Assembly (NCBI GenBank): GCA_964519885.1
Contig: CAZFLX010000005.1
Coordinates: 29,383-93,382, forward strand
DNA: 64,000 nucleotides
Source of the DNA: GCA-002282575 sp964519885
Lineage (GTDB): Bacteria; Pseudomonadota; Gammaproteobacteria; Thiomicrospirales; Thiomicrospiraceae
Reading direction: 5' to 3'
Shown here: positions 1 through 9,571 of the stretch, in pieces
How the letters are laid out: each line of letters begins with the position of its first letter
Numbering within the stretch: the stretch's first letter is position 1
The notes under the pieces: generated by a model
Told to the model about the DNA's origin: nothing
What the model saw: the letters and a program-made list of their open reading frames with translations, nothing else
Databases searched by the model: none
Position numbers and translations under genes: made by a program

Positions 1-1248
1 GCCGTTGCAATGGTCGATTCGGACAAAGGCATTACCAACTTTCACGTGCCCAGCAATGTTATCGTCGATGCTTCTATGCCCGCCGCCATTCGCAGCTCAG
101 GTCAAATGTGGAATGCACAAGGTCAACAACAAGATACACTGTTCATGATTCCTGACCGCTGCTACGCGGGTATTTACGACGAAACCATCGAGTTTTGCAA
201 AACTCATGGTGCTTTCGACCCTGCCACCATGGGAACCGTTCCTAACGTCGGTTTGATGGCACAAGCCGCTGAAGAATATGGCTCGCATAACAAAACTTTC
301 GAGATGACCGCCGCAGGTACGGTTCGTGTGATCGACATCAACAGCCAAAGTATCTTAATGCAACACCGTGTTGAAGCTGGGGATATTTGGCGCATGTGTC
401 AAACTAAAGACATAGCGGTACAAGATTGGGTCAAACTGGCCGTTACCCGCGCACGTTTAACACAAACCCCTGCCATTTTTTGGTTAGACCCACAACGCTC
501 TCACGACGCCAACCTCATCAGCTTAGTGCGCCAGTATTTGACACAACACGACACTCATGGTCTGAATATTCAAATTCTTGATCCGAAAGCAGCCGTACGC
601 CTTAGCCTGGAACGTGCCAAAGCGGGTTTGGACACCATTTCGGTAACTGGCAACGTATTACGTGATTACTTAACCGACCTTTTCCCGATTTTGGAATTAG
701 GCACCAGTGCTAAAATGCTTTCTATCGTGCCCTTATTGGCGGGTGGCGGTCTATTTGAAACAGGCGCTGGTGGTTCCGCCCCCAAACACGTTCAACAGTT
801 TGCTGAAGAAGGCTTCCTGCGCTGGGATTCGTTGGGTGAGTTTTTAGCTCTTGCCGTTTCTTTAGAAGATTTAGCACATAAGTCGAACAATGCCCGCATT
901 GCCGTAATGGCAGAATGCTTAAACCAAGCTAATGGTCGCTTCTTAGATGAAGACAAATCACCGGGTCGTAAACTGGGACAATTAGACAACCGTGGTAGTC
1001 ACTTTTATTTGGCACTTTATTGGTGCCAGGCGTTAACGCAACAAACCCAAGATGCAGCACTTGCACAGGTGTTTGCGCCCATCGCGCAGTCCTTAGCGGC
1101 AGAAGAAGCGGTGATTGTGGCAGAGTTGGCAGCCGCACAAGGAAAACCTCAAGACTTAGGTGGCTATTATCACGCTGATTCTGCGCGTTTGAGTCAAGCC
1201 ATGCGTCCGAGTGATACCTTTAATCGTATTTTAGCGCAGTTGGCATGA
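1..1248 (+). CDS. icd: NADP-dependent isocitrate dehydrogenase, monomeric type (3' part only)
   Basis: This is the C-terminal 415 residues of a monomeric isocitrate dehydrogenase, which oxidatively decarboxylates isocitrate to 2-oxoglutarate with NADP in the cytoplasmic TCA cycle. The frame is open from base 1, so the true start lies left of the window. The family is about 740 residues long, so roughly 325 residues are missing. Family-typical stretches are SDKGITNFHVPS near the start, then PDRCYAGIY and TVPNVGLMAQAAEEYGSH. The ATG at base 10 is internal and not a start. The monomeric enzyme is unrelated in sequence to the dimeric E. coli Icd. The gene ends 95 bp before the J-protein gene. Function is secure; only the 5' end is unknown. 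Confidence 0.95.
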   Translation, partial: AVAMVDSDKGITNFHVPSNVIVDASMPAAIRSSGQMWNAQGQQQDTLFMIPDRCYAGIYDETIEFCKTHGAFDPATMGTVPNVGLMAQAAEEYGSHNKTFEMTAAGTVRVIDINSQSILMQHRVEAGDIWRMCQTKDIAVQDWVKLAVTRARLTQTPAIFWLDPQRSHDANLISLVRQYLTQHDTHGLNIQILDPKAAVRLSLERAKAGLDTISVTGNVLRDYLTDLFPILELGTSAKMLSIVPLLAGGGLFETGAGGSAPKHVQQFAEEGFLRWDSLGEFLALAVSLEDLAHKSNNARIAVMAECLNQANGRFLDEDKSPGRKLGQLDNRGSHFYLALYWCQALTQQTQDAALAQVFAPIAQSLAAEEAVIVAELAAAQGKPQDLGGYYHADSARLSQAMRPSDTFNRILAQLA

Positions 1249-1276
1249 GCATTGCATAGCAAGGGAAAACAGGCTT

Positions 1277-1299
1277 GGCTTTGATCTAAACATCAAGCC
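1277..1299 (+). terminator. Hairpin after icd, weak terminator candidate
   Basis: GGCTT(T)GAT pairs with ATCAAGCC across a 6-nt loop, with one bulged T. No clear T-run follows, so it may be a stabilising 3' hairpin rather than a true terminator. Confidence 0.3.
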
Positions 1300-1343
1300 T
1301 TGCCAGATGTTTCAAGTTTAACTTTGAGTATCAGAACCCGATC

Positions 1344-2132
1344 ATGATGAACTTATTTGACGCAGAAAAAGACTACTATTCGGTACTGGGCGTGGCACAA
1401 GCCTGTGAATTGTCGGTCATTAAAGCCGCCTTTCGTAAGCTAGCCAAACAATACCATCCCGACGTGAGCGATCATCCGTTGGCAACCAGTCGTTTTCAAG
1501 AAGTTTCTGAAGCCTACGAAGTGTTAAGTCGTCATCGGCAGGCTTATGACTCTGCCGTTCAGTCCTTAGCTCAAGCGGCTCAGCGTGCGCAACAACAGCG
1601 CCAGCAAGGTCATCGTGCATCGAGTTACCAATCGCCACGTCCCCAGCGTTCAGCCCAATTCGACCATTGGACGCCACAAGCCGGTCGTGGTCGTGATCGC
1701 AATATGGTTTATCCCCTGACACTCAAATATGCCTTCCGATTACTGCGTGAAGGGTCATTTTTAGTGCCTAGCCTGAATACGCGTCTGCCTTTTGACAGCA
1801 GTGCGCTGAGTAATAAGGAATTCCGATTTCCGGGCAAAGGCTTTCCGGGATTATTTGGTGGTCCTGCAGGAGACTATATTGTTTCATTCAAACTTACCCA
1901 CCATGCCCCTTTCAAAATTCGTGGCGGTGATTTGTATATGCTCATTAAAGTACCCCGTCAGCTATGGCTTAGTGGCGGAGTGATGTATTACGATACACCT
2001 TCTGGTCTATTCAAAGTTAACATTGTCAAAGAAGTTAAAGAAGGTAGCTATATTCGTTTCAAAAACAAAGGATTACCTGCCGACCGTCACCAACCAGGTG
2101 GTCATTTGTATGCCAAAGTTACCCTAGAATAA
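1344..2132 (+). CDS. CbpA-like J-domain co-chaperone without zinc finger
   Basis: This is a 262-residue type-II (DnaJ B/CbpA-like) co-chaperone that would stimulate DnaK ATPase through its J domain. The J domain covers about residues 10-72, with the HPD motif at 38-40. A Gln/Arg-rich linker follows at about 74-115, then a DnaJ C-terminal substrate-binding region including FRFPGKGFPG. There are no CxxCxGxG zinc-finger repeats, unlike the full-length DnaJ encoded at 38.7-39.9 kb. It lies 25 bp upstream of clpS and is probably co-transcribed with clpS-clpA, linking DnaK substrate delivery to the ClpAP protease. Two adjacent ATGs occur (1344, 1347), and neither has a strong ribosome-binding site. 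The family call is good; the exact partner is inferred. Confidence 0.85.
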   Translation: MMNLFDAEKDYYSVLGVAQACELSVIKAAFRKLAKQYHPDVSDHPLATSRFQEVSEAYEVLSRHRQAYDSAVQSLAQAAQRAQQQRQQGHRASSYQSPRPQRSAQFDHWTPQAGRGRDRNMVYPLTLKYAFRLLREGSFLVPSLNTRLPFDSSALSNKEFRFPGKGFPGLFGGPAGDYIVSFKLTHHAPFKIRGGDLYMLIKVPRQLWLSGGVMYYDTPSGLFKVNIVKEVKEGSYIRFKNKGLPADRHQPGGHLYAKVTLE

Positions 2133-2157
2133 CGATTTTTTTACGAGCTCACGCCTT

Positions 2158-2466
2158 ATGTCATTATCCGATTTAGCCCCAGAGCTACTCGAACAGATAC
2201 ACTATCAACCACCCCGTCGTTACGACGTCATTTTGCATAATGACGATTTTACACCGATGGATTTTGTCATTGATTTATTAATGCGCTATTTTCGTCACCC
2301 GGTTGAACAAGCCACCGAAATTATGTTAAAAATTCATCATGACGGTAGTGCGGTGTGTGGCACCTACTACAAAGAAATTGCTGAAACAAAAGTCAGTCAA
2401 GTACAACAGCGCGCGCGTGCTGAAGGTTATCCCTTATTAGCCACCCTTCAACCAGAGCGTCAGTAA
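2158..2466 (+). CDS. clpS: ATP-dependent Clp protease adaptor ClpS
   Basis: ClpS recognises N-degron substrates and delivers them to ClpAP in the cytoplasm. The 102-residue length is normal for the family. The signature HNDDFTPMDFV (about residues 26-36) contains the Asn-Asp pair that grips the substrate alpha-amino group, and the C-terminal region has the typical AEGYPL. It sits 18 bp upstream of clpA, the usual clpS-clpA order, so the two are almost certainly co-transcribed. Confidence 0.96.
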   Translation: MSLSDLAPELLEQIHYQPPRRYDVILHNDDFTPMDFVIDLLMRYFRHPVEQATEIMLKIHHDGSAVCGTYYKEIAETKVSQVQQRARAEGYPLLATLQPERQ

Positions 2467-2484
2467 TGACAAAGCGAGTCGATT

Positions 2485-4767
2485 ATGTCTATGCTAGATA
2501 AAGATGTTCAAACCCTACTTTCCAATACCTTTGGTTTTGCGCAATCTCAACAACACGCTTATGTCACCCTAGAACATTTATTGCGCTTATTAACGCAACA
2601 CAAAAATGTGCAGCAAGCGCTAGCAGCCTGTTTGGTCGATGTGCAAAAACTGAATGACCAGCTTGATGATTTGATTGATCACCAAGAATTGATTGATGGT
2701 GAAGAAGAACCCATTCCGACCATTGCCTTACAACGGGTAATTGAGCGTGCCATTTTTAACAGCCAACAGCAACAACCCGCACAAAAAGTCACCAGCTTAG
2801 GCATTTTAGCCGCCCTGTATGGAGAAAGAGACAGTCAAGCGGTTGCGCTGTTAGAAACCTTAGGTGCCGACAAAGCCAGTATGCTGAGCTACATTGCGCA
2901 TGGATTGCGTAAGGACGAACCTAACCCTCAATCCAAGCCACACGCACACAAAGGCGAGAAAGAAGACAATGAAGATGCTTTGTCTCTCTACGCCATTCAT
3001 CTCAATAGTTTAGTGAAAGCAGGAAAGATTGATCCTGTGATTGGTCGCGACAATGAACTCTTGCGTGTGAGCGAAATTCTACTGCGTCGGCGCAAAAACA
3101 ACCCCTTATTGGTCGGCGAACCTGGTGTGGGAAAAACCGCCATTGCTGAAGCCTTAGCCTTGGCGGCCGAACAAAACACGCTACCCGAAGGCTTAGCCAA
3201 TGCCCAAATTTACAGTATCGATCTTGGTGCATTGTTAGCAGGAACACGCTATCGGGGGGATTTTGAAAAACGCTTTAAAACCATCTTATCGCAATTAGAA
3301 CGCATCCCCAACGCAGTTATTTTTATTGATGAAATTCACACCATTGTCGGTGCTGGCAGCGTTCAAGGCAGTGCCATGGATGCAGCGAACTTGTTAAAAC
3401 CCGCACTGGCTCGCGGTACCATTAAATGTGTCGGTGCCACCACTTTTGAAGAATATCGTCAGAGTTTTTCTAAAGATAAAGCGCTCAATCGTCGTTTTCA
3501 AAAAATCGATGTCCTCGAGCCCAGCGTACAGGATACGGTGAGTATTTTGAAGGGCCTTAAAACGCAATTTGAACAACATCATCAAGTGCATTACACCAAC
3601 AGTGCCTTAACCGCAGCGGCAGAATTATCTGCACGCTACTTAACTGACCGTCATTTACCCGATAAGGCAATTGACTTAGTGGATGAAGTCGGGGCACAAG
3701 AACGTGCTAAACCCGCCAATAAGCGTAAATCTCGCATTACCGCTAGCGATATTCGTCAACTGTTGAGTAAACAAACGCACATTCCCTTAACTGATTCGAC
3801 TACCGATGATCGAGAGCAGTTGCGTGCCCTAAACAGCAGTTTACAGCATGTGGTGTTTGGACAAGACAGCGCCATTCATCGTGTGGTGGATGCCATTAAA
3901 CTGGCTCGTGCTGGTCTGAGAGCGCCCAATAAACCTTGGGGAAGTTTCTTATTCACAGGACCGACAGGCGTGGGCAAAACCGAGCTGGCAAAACAATTAG
4001 CGAAACACCTTGGTATTCCCCTTCATCGTTTTGATATGTCGGAATACATGGAAAGCCACAGTGTTGCACGTTTAATTGGTGCTCCGCCTGGCTATGTCGG
4101 TTACGAGAAAGGTGGTTTGCTGACCGAAGCGATTCTGAAACAATCTCATTCAGTACTACTGCTGGATGAAATTGAAAAAGCCCATCCTGATATTTTTAAC
4201 CTGTTACTGCAAGTGATGGATGATGGTCGCTTAACCGACAATAACGGACGAACTGCCGACTGCCGCAACCTGATTCTAATTATGACATCAAATGTTGGTG
4301 CTGAGCAGTTACAACGAAACACGCTAGGCTTTGTCGATGGCGATATTTTATCCCATCAGTCGCAAAAAGCGCTTGATAACACCTTCAAACCTGAGTTCCG
4401 TAATCGACTGGACGCCATTATTCCCTTCTCGTCCTTGTCGGCAGAAGTGATGCCAAAAGTGGTCGATAAGGCTATTTTTGCCCTAGAAGCACTGGTTTCA
4501 GCAAAAGGCTATCAACTGCAGCTCACCCCAGAAGCCAGAAATTGGTTAGCTGTTAAGGGCTACGATGCCAAAATGGGTGCTCGCCCGCTCGATCGCGTTA
4601 TTGAAACCGAGGTCAAACGTCCGCTTGCTGACGCCATTTTATTTGGCGACTTGGTCAAAGGAGCCTGTCTAACCGTGAGTGTTTCTCAGGATGAACAGCA
4701 TCTAAACATCGAGAGCTCAACTGACTGTGCCAGCGTCTCACCAACCGTTGAAGCCGCGTTGAGTTAG
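2485..4767 (+). CDS. clpA: ATP-dependent Clp protease ATP-binding subunit ClpA
   Basis: ClpA is the AAA+ unfoldase that feeds proteins into ClpP. The 760 residues hold an N-domain (about 1-145), which binds ClpS, followed by two AAA+ modules. The Walker A motifs are GEPGVGKTA at 211-219 and GPTGVGKTE at 492-500. The Walker B-type sequences IFIDEIHT and LLLDEIEKAHPD are both intact. There is no middle coiled-coil insertion, which separates it from ClpB. Length matches E. coli ClpA. The gene follows clpS directly. No clpP is in the window. Confidence 0.96.
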   Translation: MSMLDKDVQTLLSNTFGFAQSQQHAYVTLEHLLRLLTQHKNVQQALAACLVDVQKLNDQLDDLIDHQELIDGEEEPIPTIALQRVIERAIFNSQQQQPAQKVTSLGILAALYGERDSQAVALLETLGADKASMLSYIAHGLRKDEPNPQSKPHAHKGEKEDNEDALSLYAIHLNSLVKAGKIDPVIGRDNELLRVSEILLRRRKNNPLLVGEPGVGKTAIAEALALAAEQNTLPEGLANAQIYSIDLGALLAGTRYRGDFEKRFKTILSQLERIPNAVIFIDEIHTIVGAGSVQGSAMDAANLLKPALARGTIKCVGATTFEEYRQSFSKDKALNRRFQKIDVLEPSVQDTVSILKGLKTQFEQHHQVHYTNSALTAAAELSARYLTDRHLPDKAIDLVDEVGAQERAKPANKRKSRITASDIRQLLSKQTHIPLTDSTTDDREQLRALNSSLQHVVFGQDSAIHRVVDAIKLARAGLRAPNKPWGSFLFTGPTGVGKTELAKQLAKHLGIPLHRFDMSEYMESHSVARLIGAPPGYVGYEKGGLLTEAILKQSHSVLLLDEIEKAHPDIFNLLLQVMDDGRLTDNNGRTADCRNLILIMTSNVGAEQLQRNTLGFVDGDILSHQSQKALDNTFKPEFRNRLDAIIPFSSLSAEVMPKVVDKAIFALEALVSAKGYQLQLTPEARNWLAVKGYDAKMGARPLDRVIETEVKRPLADAILFGDLVKGACLTVSVSQDEQHLNIESSTDCASVSPTVEAALS

Positions 4768-4804
4768 TCAAAGCAATGTGTCATGAAATCAATTAGGTAA
4801 CAAA

Positions 4805-5659
4805 GTGAAACCCTTATCACCGCCCGATAGTATTTTGGTCACCGGTTGCTCTAGTGGCATCGGTTATCGCACCGCTTTGCATTTGCAAACACTGGGCTTT
4901 CACGTTATCGCTACAGTAAGACGTCCTGAAGATCTAGAAAGATTAGCGGGCGAGTTTAATGTCGTCTTGTGTGATTTAACCGATTCCGCCAGTATTGCCA
5001 ATGCTGTGACTGAAACCTTGTGCTTAACCAACAACCGATTGGCAGGTGTATTTCATAATGCCGCTTTTGGTTTACCCGGTGCTTTGGAGGACATTAGTCG
5101 TGACGCCTTGCGCTATCAATTCGAAACCAATGTGTTTGGCACTCATGAGTTAAATCGTTTACTCATGGCGCATTTCCGCCAACAAGGCTATGGGCGCATG
5201 GTGTTCAATAGCTCGGTACTAGGTTTTGCCGCCATGGCTTATCGAGGTGCTTACAACATGAGTAAGTATGCCATTGAAGGCATGGCTGACACGCTTAGAA
5301 TTGAATTACATGATAGCAATATCGATGTGATACTTGTTGAACCTGGACCAATTGAAAGCCGATTCAGAGCCAATGCTTATGCGGCGTTTCAACGCTGGGT
5401 CGATGCCTCACACAGCTATCACCGCAAACAGTATGAAGGCATGATTACGCGTTTGCAAAAAGAAGGTGCCGCTGCTCCCTTTACCCTGCCCGCCGACGCA
5501 GTCGCACAAGTCGTGGAACAAGCCTTTACCGCTCGCAAACCCAAAACACGTTACCGTGTCACTTTCCCCACTCAGCTTTTTTGGTGGCTGAAACGCATTT
5601 TGCCCACCCGTTGGTTAGATGCCAGCTTACGCAAAGCAGGCGGTGGCGGCAAGCGCTAA
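4805..5659 (+). CDS. Short-chain dehydrogenase/reductase (SDR), classical type
   Basis: This is a 284-residue NAD(P)-dependent oxidoreductase of unknown substrate. The Rossmann motif TGCSSGIG is at residues 13-20. The NAA-type motif (HNAAFG) follows at about 86-90. The catalytic Tyr150 and Lys154 lie in YNMSK, preceded by FNSSV as the Ser region. The start is GTG, preceded by AGGTAA. The C-terminal third is longer than in minimal SDRs and ends in basic residues, resembling the YbbO-like group. It lies 37 bp after clpA and converges with lnt. The fold and cofactor binding are certain; the substrate cannot be read from the sequence. Confidence 0.85.
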   Translation: MKPLSPPDSILVTGCSSGIGYRTALHLQTLGFHVIATVRRPEDLERLAGEFNVVLCDLTDSASIANAVTETLCLTNNRLAGVFHNAAFGLPGALEDISRDALRYQFETNVFGTHELNRLLMAHFRQQGYGRMVFNSSVLGFAAMAYRGAYNMSKYAIEGMADTLRIELHDSNIDVILVEPGPIESRFRANAYAAFQRWVDASHSYHRKQYEGMITRLQKEGAAAPFTLPADAVAQVVEQAFTARKPKTRYRVTFPTQLFWWLKRILPTRWLDASLRKAGGGGKR

Positions 5660-5684
5660 AAAGCTGTTAAAAGATACAGGTTCT

Positions 5685-7238
5685 TCAGCTTCTAAGGCGC
5701 TTCCAACGCATAAACACCAAGGCAATACTGAAAGATAACAACATCAGCAGCGGCATATCACGGTAACGCACATAGGGTGTCTCACCCGCATAAGCCTGCA
5801 CGCGCATTAAATGGCCTGCTAAAGCATCTTTGGGTGTGGCAACCACATCCCCTTCACCACTCACACGAGCAATACCCGAATATCCCTGATTGGTGACACG
5901 TACAATCTCGCGTCCTAATTCTCTCGCACGCAAACGGGTCATTTGCCAATGCTGACCGGCCATGGCACTGGGATGAAACCAACCATCATCACTCACCACC
6001 AACCACCAATCGGTGCTTGGCGTCACCACAGCCATCTCCAGTCCAAAATCCGCTTCATAGCATACAGCAAGGCCAACCTGATGTTCAACTAATGGCTGAA
6101 CCTTGGGCAACTCACCTGCTGAAAACTGCGACATCGGCATATTAATCAGTTTTGCGAGCGCGGATAACACCGCAAATCCAGGATAGTATTCACTAAAAGG
6201 CACTAGGTGTTGCTTGTCATAACGTAAACTACCGTCCAATGCCGCAATACTATTAAAGTACTGACGTCCTGCAATAGTGTCTTCACGCAGCGCAACCCCT
6301 GTCACTATTTGCGTATTGGCTTGCATAGCCGCCTGATTAAAGGATTCTAATGCTGGCATGACGCTGTCTAAAAAGGTCGGAATCGACGTTTCTGGCCAAA
6401 CAACTACCTTCGCAGAAGCTAATAATGGCTCACTGGCCTTTTCGTAAGCACGCAAAATCGGCATGAGCGCATCAGGATTCCATTTGATGGTTTCTGAAAC
6501 CTGACCATGCACCAAGCCAATCGGCGTCGCTTCTCCCTTGGTTTCAACCCAAGTTATGCCCGATAAATAGCCCGAAAAACTCCAAAACAATCCAAAAGCC
6601 AAGGCGACCGGAAACCAATTAACCGAACGTAACAACAGCCACAACAAACCTGCTGACAAACTGACTGCAAAACTTACCGCCAGCGTGCCACCCAAAGGCG
6701 CCCACCCAGCCAGCCAAGTATCGGTATGCGAATAACCAAGCAATAACCAAGGAAAACCATCCCAAGTCATGACCCTGAGCCATTCAGCGCCGACCCAAAA
6801 ACTGGGCAGTAACAACAAAGCCCATAAGGCTTTAGGGAAAGCACGATAAGACCAAACCGCCAATCCCCCAACCAGTGCCACAAAGGACGCCAGTAAGAAG
6901 ACAAAAAACAGCACCACCAACCAAGTCGCGCCAAAGGGAACACCCCCATAAATGGCGAGACTAATACCCAGCCAACTGACACCATAACCGAAAAAGCCCA
7001 AGCCAAAAGCCAGACCCTCCCATGCTCCTTGACGCCAATTACTTGCCGTTGACCAGAGTGACCAAAGTGCGACCATAGCCAGCAAAGTGGCTAAGGGAAA
7101 GTCATAAGGTGAAAACCCTAAAATAGCCACCGAGCCTAGTATCAAGGCAAACAAACGTCTCAACCAAAGCTGAGAACAGCCTAGTTTCTCAGCCCATTGG
7201 GCAATCAGCTTATTCTCCATGACCAAGGGTTTCTTCAT
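5685..7238 (-). CDS. lnt: Apolipoprotein N-acyltransferase Lnt
   Basis: Lnt transfers the third acyl chain from phospholipid to the N-terminal cysteine of apolipoproteins in the inner membrane, completing lipoprotein maturation. The N-terminal 220 residues contain six to seven hydrophobic helices, followed by a periplasmic nitrilase-fold domain and a final TM helix. The catalytic triad is visible: Glu283 in VVWPETSIPT, Lys342 in YDKQHLVPF and Cys393 in AVCYEADF. The 517 residues match the family. The start at 7238 overlaps the end of corC by 29 bp; an internal ATG at 7220 would shorten the overlap to 11 bp and is an equally possible start. It is the last gene of the phoH-ybeY-corC-lnt cluster. 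Confidence 0.95.
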   Translation of the reverse strand: MKKPLVMENKLIAQWAEKLGCSQLWLRRLFALILGSVAILGFSPYDFPLATLLAMVALWSLWSTASNWRQGAWEGLAFGLGFFGYGVSWLGISLAIYGGVPFGATWLVVLFFVFLLASFVALVGGLAVWSYRAFPKALWALLLLPSFWVGAEWLRVMTWDGFPWLLLGYSHTDTWLAGWAPLGGTLAVSFAVSLSAGLLWLLLRSVNWFPVALAFGLFWSFSGYLSGITWVETKGEATPIGLVHGQVSETIKWNPDALMPILRAYEKASEPLLASAKVVVWPETSIPTFLDSVMPALESFNQAAMQANTQIVTGVALREDTIAGRQYFNSIAALDGSLRYDKQHLVPFSEYYPGFAVLSALAKLINMPMSQFSAGELPKVQPLVEHQVGLAVCYEADFGLEMAVVTPSTDWWLVVSDDGWFHPSAMAGQHWQMTRLRARELGREIVRVTNQGYSGIARVSGEGDVVATPKDALAGHLMRVQAYAGETPYVRYRDMPLLMLLSFSIALVFMRWKRLRS

Positions 7239-8064
7239 CCAGAGGACTGACCTTGAACAGGTGAACGCGACGACGGTCAGCGCGAATCACTTTAAACAGC
7301 AATCCACCTAAAGCCATACTCTCGCCCGTTTGTGGTACACGACCAAAGCGCGAAACTAATAAGCCACCAATGGTATCCGCCACTTCGGTATCCAGCTCAA
7401 CCTCAAAGAATCGATTCACTTCTTCGACGCTGGACACCGCTTTCACGGTAAAAGTATTGGCATTCATTTGTAGAATATGGACATCGGCCTCATCATACTC
7501 ATCATCAATTTCACCGACAATAGCTTCAATAATATCTTCGATGGTAACTAATCCCGTGATGCTGCCATACTCATCCACCACCAATGCCATGTGTAAGCGA
7601 CGACTTTGAAACTCGCGCAACAATTCTGTGGCGCGTTTACCTTCGGGCACATAAAAAACAGGTCGGTATAATAAAGAAAGGTTTTCTAACTTACATACTT
7701 GGTCGCGCATATAGGCAATAAGTAGGTCTTTAGTCATTAGTAGGCCAACGAGCGACTCCTTATCATCACCCGTTACGGGATAGCGCGAATGCTGAGTTTC
7801 AAGAATCACTTTTAAAGTGTCTGCAATGGAATCTCCAGCACTGAGCATCACCATTTGCGCACGTGGCACCATCACATCACGTACCCGCATTGCCGATAAA
7901 GACAAGACACCTTGTAACATGCGCCACGCATCGACATCGATAATTTGCCGATTAAAGGCGTCTTTAATCTCATCTAATAAATCGTCGCGATCTTTGGGTT
8001 CTTGATCAAACCAGTGTTTCAAACTGTCTAACCAAGAACCCTTTCGAGTGCCATCACCGCTCAT
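7210..8064 (-). CDS. corC: CorC/YbeX family CBS-domain protein
   Basis: This is a 284-residue cytoplasmic protein linked to magnesium/cobalt homeostasis and, in more recent work on YbeX, ribosome maturation. Two CBS domains (about residues 65-190) include RDVMVPRAQMV and a DEYGSITGLVTIEDI signature. The C-terminal CorC_HlyC transporter-associated domain ends at about 275. It lacks the N-terminal DUF21 membrane domain of CorB-type proteins, as CorC does. It lies 12 bp after ybeY and overlaps lnt, in the conserved ybeZ-ybeY-ybeX-lnt order. Confidence 0.92.
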   Translation of the reverse strand: MSGDGTRKGSWLDSLKHWFDQEPKDRDDLLDEIKDAFNRQIIDVDAWRMLQGVLSLSAMRVRDVMVPRAQMVMLSAGDSIADTLKVILETQHSRYPVTGDDKESLVGLLMTKDLLIAYMRDQVCKLENLSLLYRPVFYVPEGKRATELLREFQSRRLHMALVVDEYGSITGLVTIEDIIEAIVGEIDDEYDEADVHILQMNANTFTVKAVSSVEEVNRFFEVELDTEVADTIGGLLVSRFGRVPQTGESMALGGLLFKVIRADRRRVHLFKVSPLDEETLGHGE

Positions 8065-8076
8065 ATTTTTGCTTTC

Positions 8077-8607
8077 CTATTCCGTAATCGTGTAAGGATC
8101 GTGAATACCCAACTGCGCTAATAACGCCGTTTCTAAGGCTTCCATTTGCTCGGCTTCATGTTCATCTTCATGATCGTAGCCTTGTAAATGCAATAATCCA
8201 TGCACCAACAGATGAGCCATGTGTTCCGCCAAGACTTTACCCTGTTGCTGCGCTTCTTGCAAAACCACAGGGACACACACCACCAAATCACCGAGTAACT
8301 GTTGCGCATCTTCCCAGCCGTCAGGCAATTCAAACGGGAAAGATAAAATGTTGGTGGGCTTATCTTTGCCACGCCACTCATGATTCAAAGACTGGCTGGT
8401 TTCGCTATCAACCAAAGATACATTGACCGAAGCTTTTCCTTCACCTAACCAAGCCAAACGAATCGCTTTATGCACTAAAGGCGTCAGCAAACTTTTGACT
8501 GGTGCCGTTTGCCAATCTATTTGAACTGACAAGCGCTGTGCTTGCCTCAGGCGACGTTGCTTAAGGCGTTGTGCTTGTTGTTGTTTCAAAGCGCTCATAA
8601 GCTTCAA
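8077..8607 (-). CDS. ybeY: Endoribonuclease YbeY
   Basis: YbeY is a metal-dependent RNase for 16S rRNA 3'-end maturation and ribosome quality control. The zinc-binding H-x3-H-x5-H signature is His136, His140 and His146 in HGLLHLQGYDH. The 176 residues are slightly longer than E. coli YbeY because of a Gln/Arg-rich N-terminal stretch (residues 6-25). That stretch overlaps the 3' end of phoH by 47 bp, so translation may start further in, although the only near alternatives are ATG at residue 4 and a TTG at about residue 7. Its phoH and corC neighbours confirm the assignment. Confidence 0.94.
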   Translation of the reverse strand: MKLMSALKQQQAQRLKQRRLRQAQRLSVQIDWQTAPVKSLLTPLVHKAIRLAWLGEGKASVNVSLVDSETSQSLNHEWRGKDKPTNILSFPFELPDGWEDAQQLLGDLVVCVPVVLQEAQQQGKVLAEHMAHLLVHGLLHLQGYDHEDEHEAEQMEALETALLAQLGIHDPYTITE

Positions 8608-9571
8608 TAACCCTTTGTACTAATGGATGACGAACCACGTCCTTAGAAGTAAAGAAAGTAAAACCAATACCTTCCACTCCTTGCAAAATTTCGCTAGCTT
8701 GTCTCAAACCCGACCCGACTTTATTAGGTAAATCAATTTGCGTCATATCGCCCGTGACAATTACTTTAGAACCAAAACCCACACGAGTTAAAAACATCTT
8801 CATTTGTTCGCTAGTGGTATTTTGTGCTTCATCGAGAATGATGCAACTTTCATTGAGTGTTCGACCGCGCATAAAGGCCAAGGGTGCTACTTCAATGACA
8901 TGACGTTCCATTAAGCGCTCGACTTTTTCAAAGCCTAATAACTCATAGAGTGCATCGTACAAAGGGCGTAAATAAGGATCCACTTTTTGCGCTAAATCAC
9001 CTGGTAAGAAGCCCAGCTTTTCACCCGCTTCCACCGCTGGACGCGTCAGAATCAAACGACGCACTTGTTCATTTTCCAGTAATTCCACTGCGCGTGCCAC
9101 CGCCATGTAGGTTTTGCCAGTACCCGCAGGACCAATACCAAAATTGACATCAAATTGATGCATATTACGGATATAAGTATGTTGATTCGCTGTTCTAGCT
9201 CTGACCAATTTACGGTGAGGACGTAACACCGCATAACCGCTTTCTGAGACGGCTTGGGGAGCAGTCTCACTCAGCGTTTCGATGGTGGGTAAAGGCGGTA
9301 AACTCGCCATAGCGGTCAGTTGCAAATGCACATGTTCCGTATTCATTAGTCCCTTAAAAGATTGCTGATACAGATTAATGAGTAACTGTTGAGTGGGTAC
9401 TAATAAGCTCGCCTCGCCACTCACTTGAAAGTCGAAACCTAAGTGATTAATTGCCACCCCTAAGCGGGTTTCAATTTGCGCTAAATGCTCTTCATGCCAG
9501 CCACATAAATTTTGCAAAGCTTCATTATCTTGCGGATGCAAGCTAAAGCGGATGGTGGATGATTCACTCAT
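8561..9571 (-). CDS. ybeZ: PhoH-like ATPase YbeZ
   Basis: This is a 336-residue PhoH-family P-loop ATPase that partners YbeY in RNA metabolism. Walker A, GPAGTGKT, is at residues 147-154 and Walker B is CIILDEAQN. The N-terminal 110 residues match the KH-like PhoH N-domain. Its ATG overlaps the miaB stop by 4 bp, so it is translationally coupled, and its 3' end overlaps ybeY. Length and motifs are normal. Confidence 0.93.
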   Translation of the reverse strand: MSESSTIRFSLHPQDNEALQNLCGWHEEHLAQIETRLGVAINHLGFDFQVSGEASLLVPTQQLLINLYQQSFKGLMNTEHVHLQLTAMASLPPLPTIETLSETAPQAVSESGYAVLRPHRKLVRARTANQHTYIRNMHQFDVNFGIGPAGTGKTYMAVARAVELLENEQVRRLILTRPAVEAGEKLGFLPGDLAQKVDPYLRPLYDALYELLGFEKVERLMERHVIEVAPLAFMRGRTLNESCIILDEAQNTTSEQMKMFLTRVGFGSKVIVTGDMTQIDLPNKVGSGLRQASEILQGVEGIGFTFFTSKDVVRHPLVQRVIEAYERFETTTSTTP

